54,417 nt of DNA from the NCBI RefSeq assembly GCF_000205165.1, contig NZ_GL883828.1:1-54417 (forward strand). Reading direction: 5' to 3'. The position numbers and the translations under genes were made by a program. Shown piece after piece: positions 1 through 7,656 of this stretch. The stretch is from Paraprevotella xylaniphila YIT 11841 (GTDB taxonomy: Bacteria; Bacteroidota; Bacteroidia; Bacteroidales; Bacteroidaceae). The notes beneath the pieces are model-generated. The model was given only the letters and a program-made list of their open reading frames with translations. It made no database searches and had not been told where the DNA came from. Position 1 is the first letter of the stretch. Every line of letters begins with the position of its first letter.

Positions 1-124
1 CGAACCACGGGATGCCGTTGACTATCACCGCCTGTTTTTCTGAATTTAAACAAAAATCCTTGCCTAAGACGAAAACAGGAGAGCAGAAAAGAACTATGAA
101 CGATAAAAATATCCTATATTGCAT
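1..124 (-). CDS. Partial exported protein, cut by the window edge
   Basis: An open frame begins with ATG at 124-122 and runs off the left edge after 41 codons. The N-terminus reads MQYRIFLSFIVLFCSPVFVLG, a typical signal peptide with a hydrophobic core and small residues before the cut. The mature start contains VIVNGIPWF, a phrase I associate with the first strand of secreted carbohydrate-active enzymes such as five-bladed propeller glycosidases. That is only a hint, because no catalytic residue is visible. It starts 52 bp after the GH28 stop and has no terminator before it, so it is probably the next gene of the same operon. Confidence 0.65.
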   Translation of the reverse strand, partial: MQYRIFLSFIVLFCSPVFVLGKDFCLNSEKQAVIVNGIPWF

Positions 125-176
125 TCCAAGTAAAATTATCTGTTGATATTAAAAGACTCCGGCTATTTCAACGCAG

Positions 177-1586
177 CTATTCAGACACCACATCCGGCCG
201 GATTTGCGAATAGTGTATGTTGTCCAACATCAGATTGATGACATTACGGCTTCGGTTGGATGCCCCCTTCGCTTTATCAACATAGACATCCCTAACAAAT
301 ATATCTTTAGGCTTCAACCGTTTATCACCAGAAAATTCATAGACATAATCAGCAGAGCCACATTTTATGCCCCTTACGTGAATGCCTTTTATGGAAGTGA
401 GGCGCTCTTCATAAGTAGGCACCAAATCCCTCCATTGGTACATGACATCCATATCCAACCCCACAAGGTAGCCTGTCTTATTACAGGTTATATCTTCCAA
501 ATGAATGTTTTCAACAAAACCTCCTCTTCGGCAATTGGTTTTAATGAAGAATAAACACCGTACAGAGCCAAGCACATCACAATGATGCATAAAGATGTTA
601 CGTATCCCTCCCGACAGTTCACTGCCTATTCCCAACAATGTATGTCCGGCCAGAATCTTACAATTCCTGATAACGATATTTTCACTGGGCGTATCCAACC
701 TCCACGCGTCCCGGTTCCGTCCCGACTTGATGACTACCGCATCATCCCCTTGGTCAAACGTACAGTTCTCAATCAGGAAATCACGGCTCATTTCCAAATC
801 TATTCCGTCATTGTTATGCCCATTAGCCTTTACATCAAGCCGACGCACAATACCTCCTTTGCACATATAAAGATGAATGGTCCAAAAAGGGCTCTCCCTG
901 ATGCTGAAGTCTTCAAGAAGCACATTCCGACAACGATTCAAATGTATCAGATGGGGACGGAGGTTATTCTCCCCTTCAGCCATTTGCCGTTTTTCCACCG
1001 CAATATCAGTGGATGCCATCTCATACAGTTTTTTCAATGCATCCATGTGGGCTTGAGGCCGGGCAAACCACTTTTTCCATGTCTCCATTCGCGGAGCCAA
1101 GGTCCCGCTGCCCGTAATGGCTATATTTTCACAATCATAGGCATAAACCAACGGAGAATAATTATAACACTCCATACCCTCCCATGAAGTCATGACAGCC
1201 GGAAGGTAATCTAAAGGAGTGTCCGTAAAACTCAGCACCGCCCCCTTCTCCAAATGCAGGTTCACATTGCTTTTCAAATGGACAGGCCCGGTCAACCATT
1301 CTCCTGCAGGAACGACCACACGTCCTCCACCAGCCCGATGACAAGCATCCACAGCCCGTGCTATAGCTTTTGTATTCAATACCTTTCCCCCTTCTTTTGC
1401 CCCATACCGGGTTATCGGGAAATCTTTTTGGGGAAATACGCATAAGTACACAGAATCCATAGGAAACGGCGCTTCCACTTCCACTTTCTGATGCTTTACG
1501 CCACCAACCCCTGCATACAACGGAAAAAACGACACGAGATATGCAGCTATAAACAAAATTCTCAAAATCATGGCCATATTATTCAA
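177..1586 (-). CDS. GH28 family glycoside hydrolase (polygalacturonase-like)
   Basis: A 469-residue exported right-handed beta-helix enzyme. Residues 1-25 form a signal peptide. The GH28 catalytic signature is present in order: NNDGID at about 258-263 (family NTD), the Asp pair in QGDDAVVIKSGRN at 281-282, and a GHTLLGIGSE segment near 314 (family GHG). FIKTN at 347-350 corresponds to the conserved RIK region. Known members cleave alpha-1,4-galacturonan or rhamnogalacturonan in pectin in the periplasm or at the surface. The gene lies 26 bp after the glycosidase at 1613-3220 and ends 52 bp before the partial exported gene at the edge, so it sits late in the exb-like operon. Substrate specificity (polygalacturonan, xylogalacturonan or rhamnogalacturonan) cannot be read from sequence. 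Translation could also start at the internal Met4 or Met6. Confidence 0.9.
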   Translation of the reverse strand: MNNMAMILRILFIAAYLVSFFPLYAGVGGVKHQKVEVEAPFPMDSVYLCVFPQKDFPITRYGAKEGGKVLNTKAIARAVDACHRAGGGRVVVPAGEWLTGPVHLKSNVNLHLEKGAVLSFTDTPLDYLPAVMTSWEGMECYNYSPLVYAYDCENIAITGSGTLAPRMETWKKWFARPQAHMDALKKLYEMASTDIAVEKRQMAEGENNLRPHLIHLNRCRNVLLEDFSIRESPFWTIHLYMCKGGIVRRLDVKANGHNNDGIDLEMSRDFLIENCTFDQGDDAVVIKSGRNRDAWRLDTPSENIVIRNCKILAGHTLLGIGSELSGGIRNIFMHHCDVLGSVRCLFFIKTNCRRGGFVENIHLEDITCNKTGYLVGLDMDVMYQWRDLVPTYEERLTSIKGIHVRGIKCGSADYVYEFSGDKRLKPKDIFVRDVYVDKAKGASNRSRNVINLMLDNIHYSQIRPDVVSE

Positions 1587-1612
1587 ATCAAATTAAAGAA
1601 CATAATAAACTT

Positions 1613-3220
1613 CTACCATGAAACCCTTAGTTCCTGTAATCGGGCCGCTTGTGCCCTTACTTCTCCGTCCACAAGGACAAAAAAGCCCTTGCCCCGTCCA
1701 TACCGTTTGCCCGTACGGTCGTAAAACACAGTCAAGACACGCCCTTGGTAACTCACGCCGTCAAGACAAAACCACTCCCAAGCTTGTGCCGGCACAAGAG
1801 GATGGACGACCACATTATCACCGGTTTGCGGACGGATACCGACCAGTCCGGAAATCAACAAATCGCAATACGTCGAATGGTTATAGTCTTTTCCTCTTTC
1901 CACACCTCCTTTTTCCGCAGACCATCCGCCATCCTTCCAAGAGGCCAGTCTCGTACGGGAAATCCAATCACCCGTATAAGGATTCTGGTTTTCGTCTATC
2001 CACGGTATGATACGGCCGTCCTCGCAAACCCTCCTTTGAGAACGGCTATATTTCAGGAACTGGTCAAAATAATCCTTCTCGGAAACGACATCCTGGCTAT
2101 AATTGTTCAACACATTTGCCAATGCCGTCAACGTGACAGAAGTGGCAAAAGGCCAAACCGGTCCGTTCCATTGGCACTCGTGCCCTTCGTAAGACAACCT
2201 GAAACGGGGATGCGACTGTTCTGCCGTAGTCAACCCGTAAGGGGCATTGAAACCACTGTCTGACTTCATGAACTTCCACGCCTCTTCAAACCCCTTCCCT
2301 TTTTCAGGAAGATTCATGTACCAAGGCGTATATCCTTGAAGTTCGCGCACATCCACAAACGTCCCCTTCCTTTCCGAACGAGTCTTGAAAAAACAGCCCT
2401 CTTCATCCCACAAACTGTCCTCGACCAACTTTCTGAGATGCCCGGCTTTCTCGTTATATGCCTTAGCCATATTCCCGTCGCCTAAACATCCGGCCATCTC
2501 AGCCAATGCTTTAGCCTCCCCATACATGTAAGCATTGATAGAAGGGCGTTTTCCGCTTCCGCCTATTTGCATCTCCATCCCATCCCGGTCATCATAAGTA
2601 CTAAACAAGCCATCCGGATTCCGGCCTATAAAATGTCCGCCATTGTTCCACCCCCTTTCCCAAGCCGCGTAATTCTTCACCAGTTCCGGAAACAAATCCA
2701 AGACTACATTTTGACGGCGCAATTTATAATACTCCCACAGTGCATTGGAAACCCAAAAGCTATACATTCTCGGATTCCCTTCCGAAAACCAGAAACGGGC
2801 ATAAGCATTCACGTACCCGGTGTCCCTCAACCAACGGCCTTCATAAATATGATGCGCCGCCGCACAGGCAATCGAGTTATATTTTCCGGACCAATACACT
2901 TTCGGAAGGAACTCTGTAAAAATGAATCCATGGGGTATCTTCTTGATATGTTTCCTAAAAGTCCACCAACGAAAATAGTATGTCGTCATCACCTCCTTGT
3001 CCGGACAATCAAAAAAGGGAATGTTTTCTTGGAGAAAAGCCCAAGACGAATCGTTAGGAACATGCTGAACATACAATTCATTGTCTTCCTGGTTAAAACG
3101 ATCTATATAACACTTGTAGTCAGAAGGACGCAAGACATAAAAATCCCTATCCCCGGCATGGGCATAAAGAAGCCCCACGATGACAGCACTTGCCACTGCC
3201 ATAAACCTTTTTTTCTTCAT
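1613..3220 (-). CDS. Secreted (alpha/alpha)6-barrel glycosidase, MGH1/GH63-like
   Basis: About 535 residues, starting at ATG 3220-3218 (MKKKRF). The longer open frame upstream of this lacks a plausible leader, while MKKKRF gives a clean signal peptide ending near AHAGD. The body is rich in aromatic helices: RWLRDTGYVNAY, NPDGLFSTYDDRDGME, WNGPVWPFATSV and YNHSTYCDLLISGLVG. This pattern is typical of the six-hairpin glycosidases related to GH63 and mannosylglycerate hydrolase (MGH1-like domain). Asp and Glu residues in these stretches are the likely catalytic candidates. The gene lies 35 bp after the TonB-like protein and 26 bp before GH28, so the three are probably co-transcribed. The family assignment is by motif feel and the substrate is unknown. 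Proximity to GH28 suggests a pectin-derived oligosaccharide. Confidence 0.7.
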   Translation of the reverse strand: MKKKRFMAVASAVIVGLLYAHAGDRDFYVLRPSDYKCYIDRFNQEDNELYVQHVPNDSSWAFLQENIPFFDCPDKEVMTTYYFRWWTFRKHIKKIPHGFIFTEFLPKVYWSGKYNSIACAAAHHIYEGRWLRDTGYVNAYARFWFSEGNPRMYSFWVSNALWEYYKLRRQNVVLDLFPELVKNYAAWERGWNNGGHFIGRNPDGLFSTYDDRDGMEMQIGGSGKRPSINAYMYGEAKALAEMAGCLGDGNMAKAYNEKAGHLRKLVEDSLWDEEGCFFKTRSERKGTFVDVRELQGYTPWYMNLPEKGKGFEEAWKFMKSDSGFNAPYGLTTAEQSHPRFRLSYEGHECQWNGPVWPFATSVTLTALANVLNNYSQDVVSEKDYFDQFLKYSRSQRRVCEDGRIIPWIDENQNPYTGDWISRTRLASWKDGGWSAEKGGVERGKDYNHSTYCDLLISGLVGIRPQTGDNVVVHPLVPAQAWEWFCLDGVSYQGRVLTVFYDRTGKRYGRGKGFFVLVDGEVRAQAARLQELRVSW

Positions 3221-3255
3221 CTCATTCTTCTTTAAATCACACAAAATATTGCCAC

Positions 3256-4842
3256 TCAGTCCGTAGCCACGGCATAGTCCTGAGGAATAATCAGGAAACT
3301 GAAGCCGGCAGCTCCTCCACCCCCGTTCTCCAAGCGGAGCAGGATGCGGTTCCACCCTTGGCGGAACGTGAAAGGTTCGATATGCTCGTCTATATGGTAC
3401 CAACTCGTACCCTTGTCCTGCCAGACGTCTTTCCCGTTAATCCACACCCGGCCGCTATCGTCCGTCCCGATGGCCACAAGCATGGTCGTAGCCTCATCGA
3501 AATACAATTCGGTATAGGCATAATAAGTGGAATGCCCCGTCGTGACAGGCACGGTATTGTGCATGGACTCGCTCTGCATGAATTTCCAACGCAAAGTCCC
3601 GTCCAACTGGACTTTCTCGCCTATCATCTTGACCGGGTGTGAATCGGTTTCTTCCGTTCCGACACCGACCTGCCCGTCCGTATAGACGGCATCAAAATCC
3701 ACTGCGATTTCAGGTTGGTGGACAATGGCAAAATCATCACGACCGTAATTTTCCCATGGCCCTATCATATACCACGTGTTCACATACAGCCATCCCTTAC
3801 GTTCCGCGTCTTTTGAAAAACGTCTGCCGGGCAAAGCTTGGGCTTTGACCATCATCTCATTCAAACGCGGACCACGATACTCGCTATAAGGTGTCTTTAC
3901 TTCATCATTGGCATAGTTCACTCCGCCTAAGCCTCCGTCTCCCCATCCTCCGCCGGGACTTCCGAATCCACCGGGCTGGCCTTGTCCGTTCCCAAGTCCA
4001 CCGCCGGGCTTACCGATGTTTCGCGGAACGCCGAAAAGGTTCTCCAGACGCGAACCTGCCAAGCCAACCTGCCGCGAAGCCTGTCCCAACAGCCCCCGGT
4101 AATTGTTCAGGTCTGCCGTGCTCCTCACGGACAACCCCGCACTGGCATTACTGCCCGCAGAACGTTTCCACTCCATTCCTCCGGTCTGCATCCGTATCAG
4201 TTTCTCAAAATCCGGCATGCGGGTTGCACTTTGTTGCATGGAACTGTATACTTCCGGAAAAGACAATCCCTTCTGCAACGTCTGCTTGGCCGCATTCACT
4301 GCCAAGTGGTTTTGTTGGATTTCCCGTTCATACTGCCGTAACATTTCATAGAGTTCCTGCACCGACGGCCGGTTGCCCAACGGAGGTTCGCCGGCCTGCA
4401 AGATGGCACGGGCCATGGAAACGTCGTTGGCATCCCTTGGAGCCGACGGCGGAAGCTTACGAGACTCCACTTGAGACAGCAACCGGTTCTTTTGGTTCCT
4501 CATCTTTTCCGCCATTTTTTGAAAATGCGACAACTGTGTTTTCAAATTCTTCTTCACGGATATTTCCGACTGCTCCACCAGTTCCTTCGCATACTGGGAA
4601 GGTAAAGCCCGATGTGCCTGCTCCATCTTCATTTTCTCGTTCAATTTGGCCGGTCTCGCCGCACGAGGTTTCAGTGCACCGTGATGTTTCTCCACCGCAT
4701 GTCCCTCCGGCAATTTCATCGTACCTTGCGTGGAAGATGGAGGGGCAGACAGGATGCCCCATGCCAATGCCGCACAGGCCACAAGCGCTATTCCCCAAGC
4801 CACGACGGTGACCTTCCAATCAGTTTTCGTTGTAGTGTTCAT
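3256..4842 (-). CDS. TonB-topology protein with coiled coil and C-terminal beta-sandwich
   Basis: A 528-residue protein with no family I can name. Seen in the sequence: a short cytoplasmic N-terminus and one transmembrane helix at about 11-31 (N-in, as in TonB), then a Pro/Lys/Arg-rich stretch. A long charged helical region at about 65-220 is likely coiled coil. A Gly/Pro-rich linker lies near 283-310. The C-terminal domain (about 340-528) has WYMIGPWENYG, GTDDSGRVWINGKDVW and FRQGWNRILLRLENGGGGAAGF, the strand signature of PA14 or galactose-binding-like jelly rolls. There is no TonB C-terminal domain. Its start overlaps the upstream exbD stop by 23 bp, which implies translational coupling. 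Inference: it takes the transducer place in an ExbBD motor and reaches across the periplasm to a glycan or an envelope partner. Confidence 0.75.
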   Translation of the reverse strand: MNTTTKTDWKVTVVAWGIALVACAALAWGILSAPPSSTQGTMKLPEGHAVEKHHGALKPRAARPAKLNEKMKMEQAHRALPSQYAKELVEQSEISVKKNLKTQLSHFQKMAEKMRNQKNRLLSQVESRKLPPSAPRDANDVSMARAILQAGEPPLGNRPSVQELYEMLRQYEREIQQNHLAVNAAKQTLQKGLSFPEVYSSMQQSATRMPDFEKLIRMQTGGMEWKRSAGSNASAGLSVRSTADLNNYRGLLGQASRQVGLAGSRLENLFGVPRNIGKPGGGLGNGQGQPGGFGSPGGGWGDGGLGGVNYANDEVKTPYSEYRGPRLNEMMVKAQALPGRRFSKDAERKGWLYVNTWYMIGPWENYGRDDFAIVHQPEIAVDFDAVYTDGQVGVGTEETDSHPVKMIGEKVQLDGTLRWKFMQSESMHNTVPVTTGHSTYYAYTELYFDEATTMLVAIGTDDSGRVWINGKDVWQDKGTSWYHIDEHIEPFTFRQGWNRILLRLENGGGGAAGFSFLIIPQDYAVATD

Positions 4843-5245
4843 CGTATGTTCGTATACCTATATTCGTTAAATTATAAAACTGGCAGGCATCCATCACCTC
4901 CACAAAACGTCCGAAAGGCGTATTCTTGTCCATGTCAATGCGTATCCGGCGGTCCGGAGTGGCAATACAGACATCCCGCAACTGCTCATGCAGGAAATTG
5001 GCCGTGCAAGGTTGGCCGTCCCAGTAAAAGTTACCTTCACTGTCCAACCCCACAATCGCCTGTTTGTCATCGGGCTTCAGCTTCACTGCAGCCTGCGATG
5101 CCGGCAAGTCCACCGGAATATCCCTGTTCTTGACCTTGGTCATAGTAGACACCAAGAAAAAGATAAGCAGCAGGAACACACAGTCTATCAATGGAGACAT
5201 GGAGACTTCTGGCTCCTCTTCGTTATTTCCCAAAGGTAGTTTCAT
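4820..5245 (-). CDS. ExbD/TolR-family protein (second copy)
   Basis: 141 residues. A short cytoplasmic N-terminus leads into one transmembrane helix, MSPLIDCVFLLLIFFLVSTM at about 16-35. This carries the conserved membrane Asp (Asp21) that ExbD, TolR and MotB use for proton-driven motion. The rest is a periplasmic domain of the ExbD/TolR type, which in known members binds the transducer or peptidoglycan. Its start overlaps the stop of the first exbD by 23 bp and its stop overlaps the start of the TonB-topology gene by 23 bp, so the proteins are likely made in fixed ratio. Two ExbD copies in tandem are common in Bacteroidetes, where they may form a heterodimer inside the ExbB pentamer. Confidence 0.93.
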   Translation of the reverse strand: MKLPLGNNEEEPEVSMSPLIDCVFLLLIFFLVSTMTKVKNRDIPVDLPASQAAVKLKPDDKQAIVGLDSEGNFYWDGQPCTANFLHEQLRDVCIATPDRRIRIDMDKNTPFGRFVEVMDACQFYNLTNIGIRTYDEHYNEN

Positions 5246-5693
5246 AAGGCTTTCCTCCTAAACGGACCCGCGTATGCGTGAATCCTTCCAACTGACATTG
5301 ATCGAAAATCTCTATTACCGTATTGACCGGAACCGACCGGTAAGCCGCCACCTCTATGGCCACATCCGTCCCCACCTTCTCACGCAAAGTATTCAGATAG
5401 GCATTCAAATCCCCGATGGGCAGATAATCGTTCTCCCCGGTATAGGCGTCATGGTTCGCCACCTCATAGACCTGCTTGTCCTCGTCCACGGCTATAATCA
5501 CGGTATTTTCACCCGAACGGGTCGTAGACAAACTGGAAGTCATCGCAGGCAACGACAGCGGTATCTGCATCTCCCATTTCTTCATCATGGTCGTGACCAA
5601 GAAAAAAATCAGCAACAGGAACACGCAGTCTATCAAAGGCGACATCTGGATGTCCACCTTTTCGTCTTCATCCAAAGGCAGTCTCATGCTCAC
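5223..5693 (-). CDS. ExbD/TolR-family protein (first copy)
   Basis: 156 residues with the same plan as its neighbour: an acidic N-terminus, a transmembrane helix containing MSPLIDCVFLLLIFFLVTTM at about 17-36 with Asp22 as the presumed proton-carrying residue, and a periplasmic domain. The helix is almost identical to that of the second copy while the periplasmic domains differ strongly, consistent with an old duplication followed by specialisation. Its start overlaps the exbB-like stop by 4 bp (ATGA), another sign of coupling. Role by family: stator partner of the ExbB channel in the inner membrane. Confidence 0.93.
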   Translation of the reverse strand: MSMRLPLDEDEKVDIQMSPLIDCVFLLLIFFLVTTMMKKWEMQIPLSLPAMTSSLSTTRSGENTVIIAVDEDKQVYEVANHDAYTGENDYLPIGDLNAYLNTLREKVGTDVAIEVAAYRSVPVNTVIEIFDQCQLEGFTHTRVRLGGKPYETTFGK

Positions 5694-7027
5694 ACGGTTT
5701 TCTTATTCAAATAAATCGTATTCACCACTTGTTCCACGCCCGTCTCGATTTGTGCCCCCAAATTGGATATCCGGCTTTTGAGGATGAAATATACGGCAAT
5801 GGAGGGCATGGCCACTATCAAACCGGCAGCTGTCGTAATCAACGCCTTGGAAATGGAGTCGGACAAGATGGAGGCTCCCCCCTCGTCACCGAAGAAAGCC
5901 ACAAGACCGAACGCCTCGATCATGCCCACAATCGTGCCGAACAACCCTAAAAGGGGAGACAGGGAAGAAATGACGGAAAGAGGATAAATGCGTGACAAAT
6001 GGCCACGGATGTCACGGGCCGCCATGTCACCGGCCGTCTGGCACACCGCCTCCCAGTCTGCATCACGATGCTCTACTATAAAGCCAAGGGCATTACCTAA
6101 AGTGGAAGGCTTCTTCCGGCAAAGGGCTACAGCTGCGTCGTAATCTTGCTTCTCGATGCATGCACAAACCTTCTCGGCCAGGCCTTTCGGTGCCAAACGC
6201 CCGCGAGTGGAAGTAAAGAAACGCTGAATCGTAATGACCAATGCCAAAATGCCCAATAAGTAAAGAGGATACATGATGAAACCTCCGGCCTTGATCTGGG
6301 CCACCCAGTCAATTTGCACCTTCTGCTCCGCCTCTTCATCCGTTTCAACGGGCACATCCTCCAAAGCCACAGAATCCATTACTGCGTCGTCTATCTCCTC
6401 TACAGCCGCCACCTTGCCCGGCAGAATCTTGGGAGCCACATCCGCAAAATCGTCCTGGGTAGCCCCTAAAATGATGTTGTCGAAACCGGCATCCCGACGG
6501 GTCGGACAAAGGAAGGATATATCGGTCAGTGTAAAATCGCCAAAGTCCTTCCATAAGTCCCGGGTCACAACCGTCCAACCACCGGTCACTTTGTCGTCCA
6601 CCTTCAGGCCCGACAAGTCTTTTCCCGGACCGGCCATATAAGTATAATTGTATTTCTTCCCCGGCGCACGTCCTTTCGCGTTTTTCGCGCCCAATTTCAG
6701 TCCGATTTCCTCCCCGCCCCATTTAATCCAAGAAAACGTGATATAACGGTATTGTCCCGGACCGGGATTCTCGCGGATAGGAATGGACAGTCCGCTAATC
6801 CGTGTAGGAGTTTCGGAGGGCTGCACATAAATATAATGCGTACTCCCTTCCCGGCATCCTCCTTCCCGGACAGCTTTGGGTTCGGAAACCTGCGCCCCTG
6901 TCGGCACTTTGTCCTTGAACACCTCATAACGCCCTTTTGCCCCGGCATGGGATGCCCCTAAAAAACAAGAGAGCAACAAAGCCCACACCACCGAACACTT
7001 TCTCTTCTTCTGCAATAAATTTCCCAT
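5690..7027 (-). CDS. ExbB/TolQ-family proton channel with exported N-terminal domain
   Basis: 445 residues, about twice the usual ExbB length. Residues 1-30 look like a signal peptide. Residues 31-190 look like a periplasmic beta-sandwich, with phrases such as GWTVVTRDLWKDFGDF and GFDNIILG that I know from carbohydrate-binding-type modules. An acidic linker (about 205-240) follows. The channel part has helices at about 248-270, 349-370 and 395-417. SPLLGLFGTIVGMIEAF at 357-373 and the ITTAAGLIVAMPSIAVY stretch at 397-413 are the MotA/TolQ/ExbB signature. First gene of the unit, behind a TATCTTTG box at 7067-7074. The fusion could let the motor sense or hold a periplasmic ligand, but this is inference. 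Confidence 0.9.
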   Translation of the reverse strand: MGNLLQKKRKCSVVWALLLSCFLGASHAGAKGRYEVFKDKVPTGAQVSEPKAVREGGCREGSTHYIYVQPSETPTRISGLSIPIRENPGPGQYRYITFSWIKWGGEEIGLKLGAKNAKGRAPGKKYNYTYMAGPGKDLSGLKVDDKVTGGWTVVTRDLWKDFGDFTLTDISFLCPTRRDAGFDNIILGATQDDFADVAPKILPGKVAAVEEIDDAVMDSVALEDVPVETDEEAEQKVQIDWVAQIKAGGFIMYPLYLLGILALVITIQRFFTSTRGRLAPKGLAEKVCACIEKQDYDAAVALCRKKPSTLGNALGFIVEHRDADWEAVCQTAGDMAARDIRGHLSRIYPLSVISSLSPLLGLFGTIVGMIEAFGLVAFFGDEGGASILSDSISKALITTAAGLIVAMPSIAVYFILKSRISNLGAQIETGVEQVVNTIYLNKKTV

Positions 7028-7066
7028 GATTGATAATATTTATATGATTATATGATTCCACATCGG

Positions 7067-7074
7067 CAAAGATA
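7067..7074 (-). promoter_or_regulatory. -7 box upstream of the exb-like operon
   Basis: On the minus strand the bases read TATCTTTG, an exact match to the Bacteroidetes -7 consensus TAnnTTTG, 40 bp upstream of the exbB-like start. No clear TTTG -33 element lies 19-21 bp further up. This supports transcription of the exb-glycosidase operon independent of the SusCD operon. Confidence 0.5.
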
Positions 7075-7284
7075 CCGAACACCGCCCTAAAACCGTTCCA
7101 TTTTTCATTCAATTATATGGCATAAATGTGGAAATCACACTTGATGCCGAAATTGATTCACTTTTGCCCATTTTCGTTCAGACAGGCATACCCGGTAAAA
7201 ACCGCTGCAAGACTCCCTGCTCCATGCCGCCCCCGTCAGCTTCTCCGTCGGCCCCACACCTCCAAAAAGTTTTCCAAAACATGT

Positions 7285-7604
7285 TTCATCTTTCAGGAAT
7301 CCCAATAAAACATTTGTAATTAACCGTTTAAGCCCTGAAAGATGAATAGGCGATGTTTCAGGCTGAAAAGCCCCACCCCTACAGGGAGGTTGGAAAAGCC
7401 CTTCTTCAGGACATCTTTTTTTCTGCGCCAAACGATTTTTCATTCTCCTGAGACTGATTTTCCGTTCTGCGCCAAACGATTTCACCACTTACGGCAGGAC
7501 GGATACATGCCACAACCTGACAAAAAGCTGAAAGATGGAATTATATCCTTCAGTCGCCAAACACGTTGGAATACAAACACTTGAAATCCATCCTGAAAGA
7601 TGAA
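7285..7604. repeat. Cluster of CCTGAAAGATGAA motifs
   Basis: Copies lie at 7285-7297 (reverse orientation), 7334-7346, 7528-7540 (CTGAAAGATGGAA) and 7592-7604. The first two form a perfect 13-bp inverted repeat separated by 36 bp. A half-copy, TTTCAGGCTGAAA, sits at 7356-7368. The cluster lies between the lipoprotein stop and the exb promoter. It could be an operator set or a decayed repetitive element. Confidence 0.6.
7423..7488. repeat. Three-unit 22-bp tandem repeat array (copy A)
   Basis: Units occupy 7423-7444, 7445-7466 and 7467-7488. Units 1 and 3 begin CTGCGCCAAACGATTT, while the middle unit begins CTCCTGAGACTGATTTT and is diverged. The same three-unit, 22-bp layout, again with a diverged middle unit starting CTC, occurs at 32280-32345. 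The period of about two helical turns would put equal bases on one DNA face. Confidence 0.8.
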
Positions 7605-7656
7605 CCCATTTTTCTGAAAATCCCTTGGTGTATAGACGAACCATAATGGAGGATAC

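Larger units (their letters stand above)
7028..7656. other. Repeat-rich intergenic region without a gene
   Basis: 629 bp with no convincing coding frame. It holds the exb promoter box, four copies of a CCTGAAAGATGRA motif (one inverted), and a three-unit 22-bp repeat array near 7423-7488, each described separately. The open frame on the minus strand at 7135-7488 merely runs through these repeats and has no family features. Confidence 0.7.

Noticed and set aside
3221-3403. 61-codon N-terminal extension of the glycosidase
   Set aside because: It overlaps the end of the TonB-topology gene and lacks a leader; MKKKRF gives a proper signal peptide.
7135-7488. 117-codon minus-strand frame in the intergenic region
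   Set aside because: It runs through the 22-bp repeat array and the inverted motif, has no signal, domain or plausible start context, and its peptide phrases mirror the repeat.
7423-7488. CRISPR array
   Set aside because: Units are contiguous with no spacers, only three copies exist, and no cas genes are nearby.
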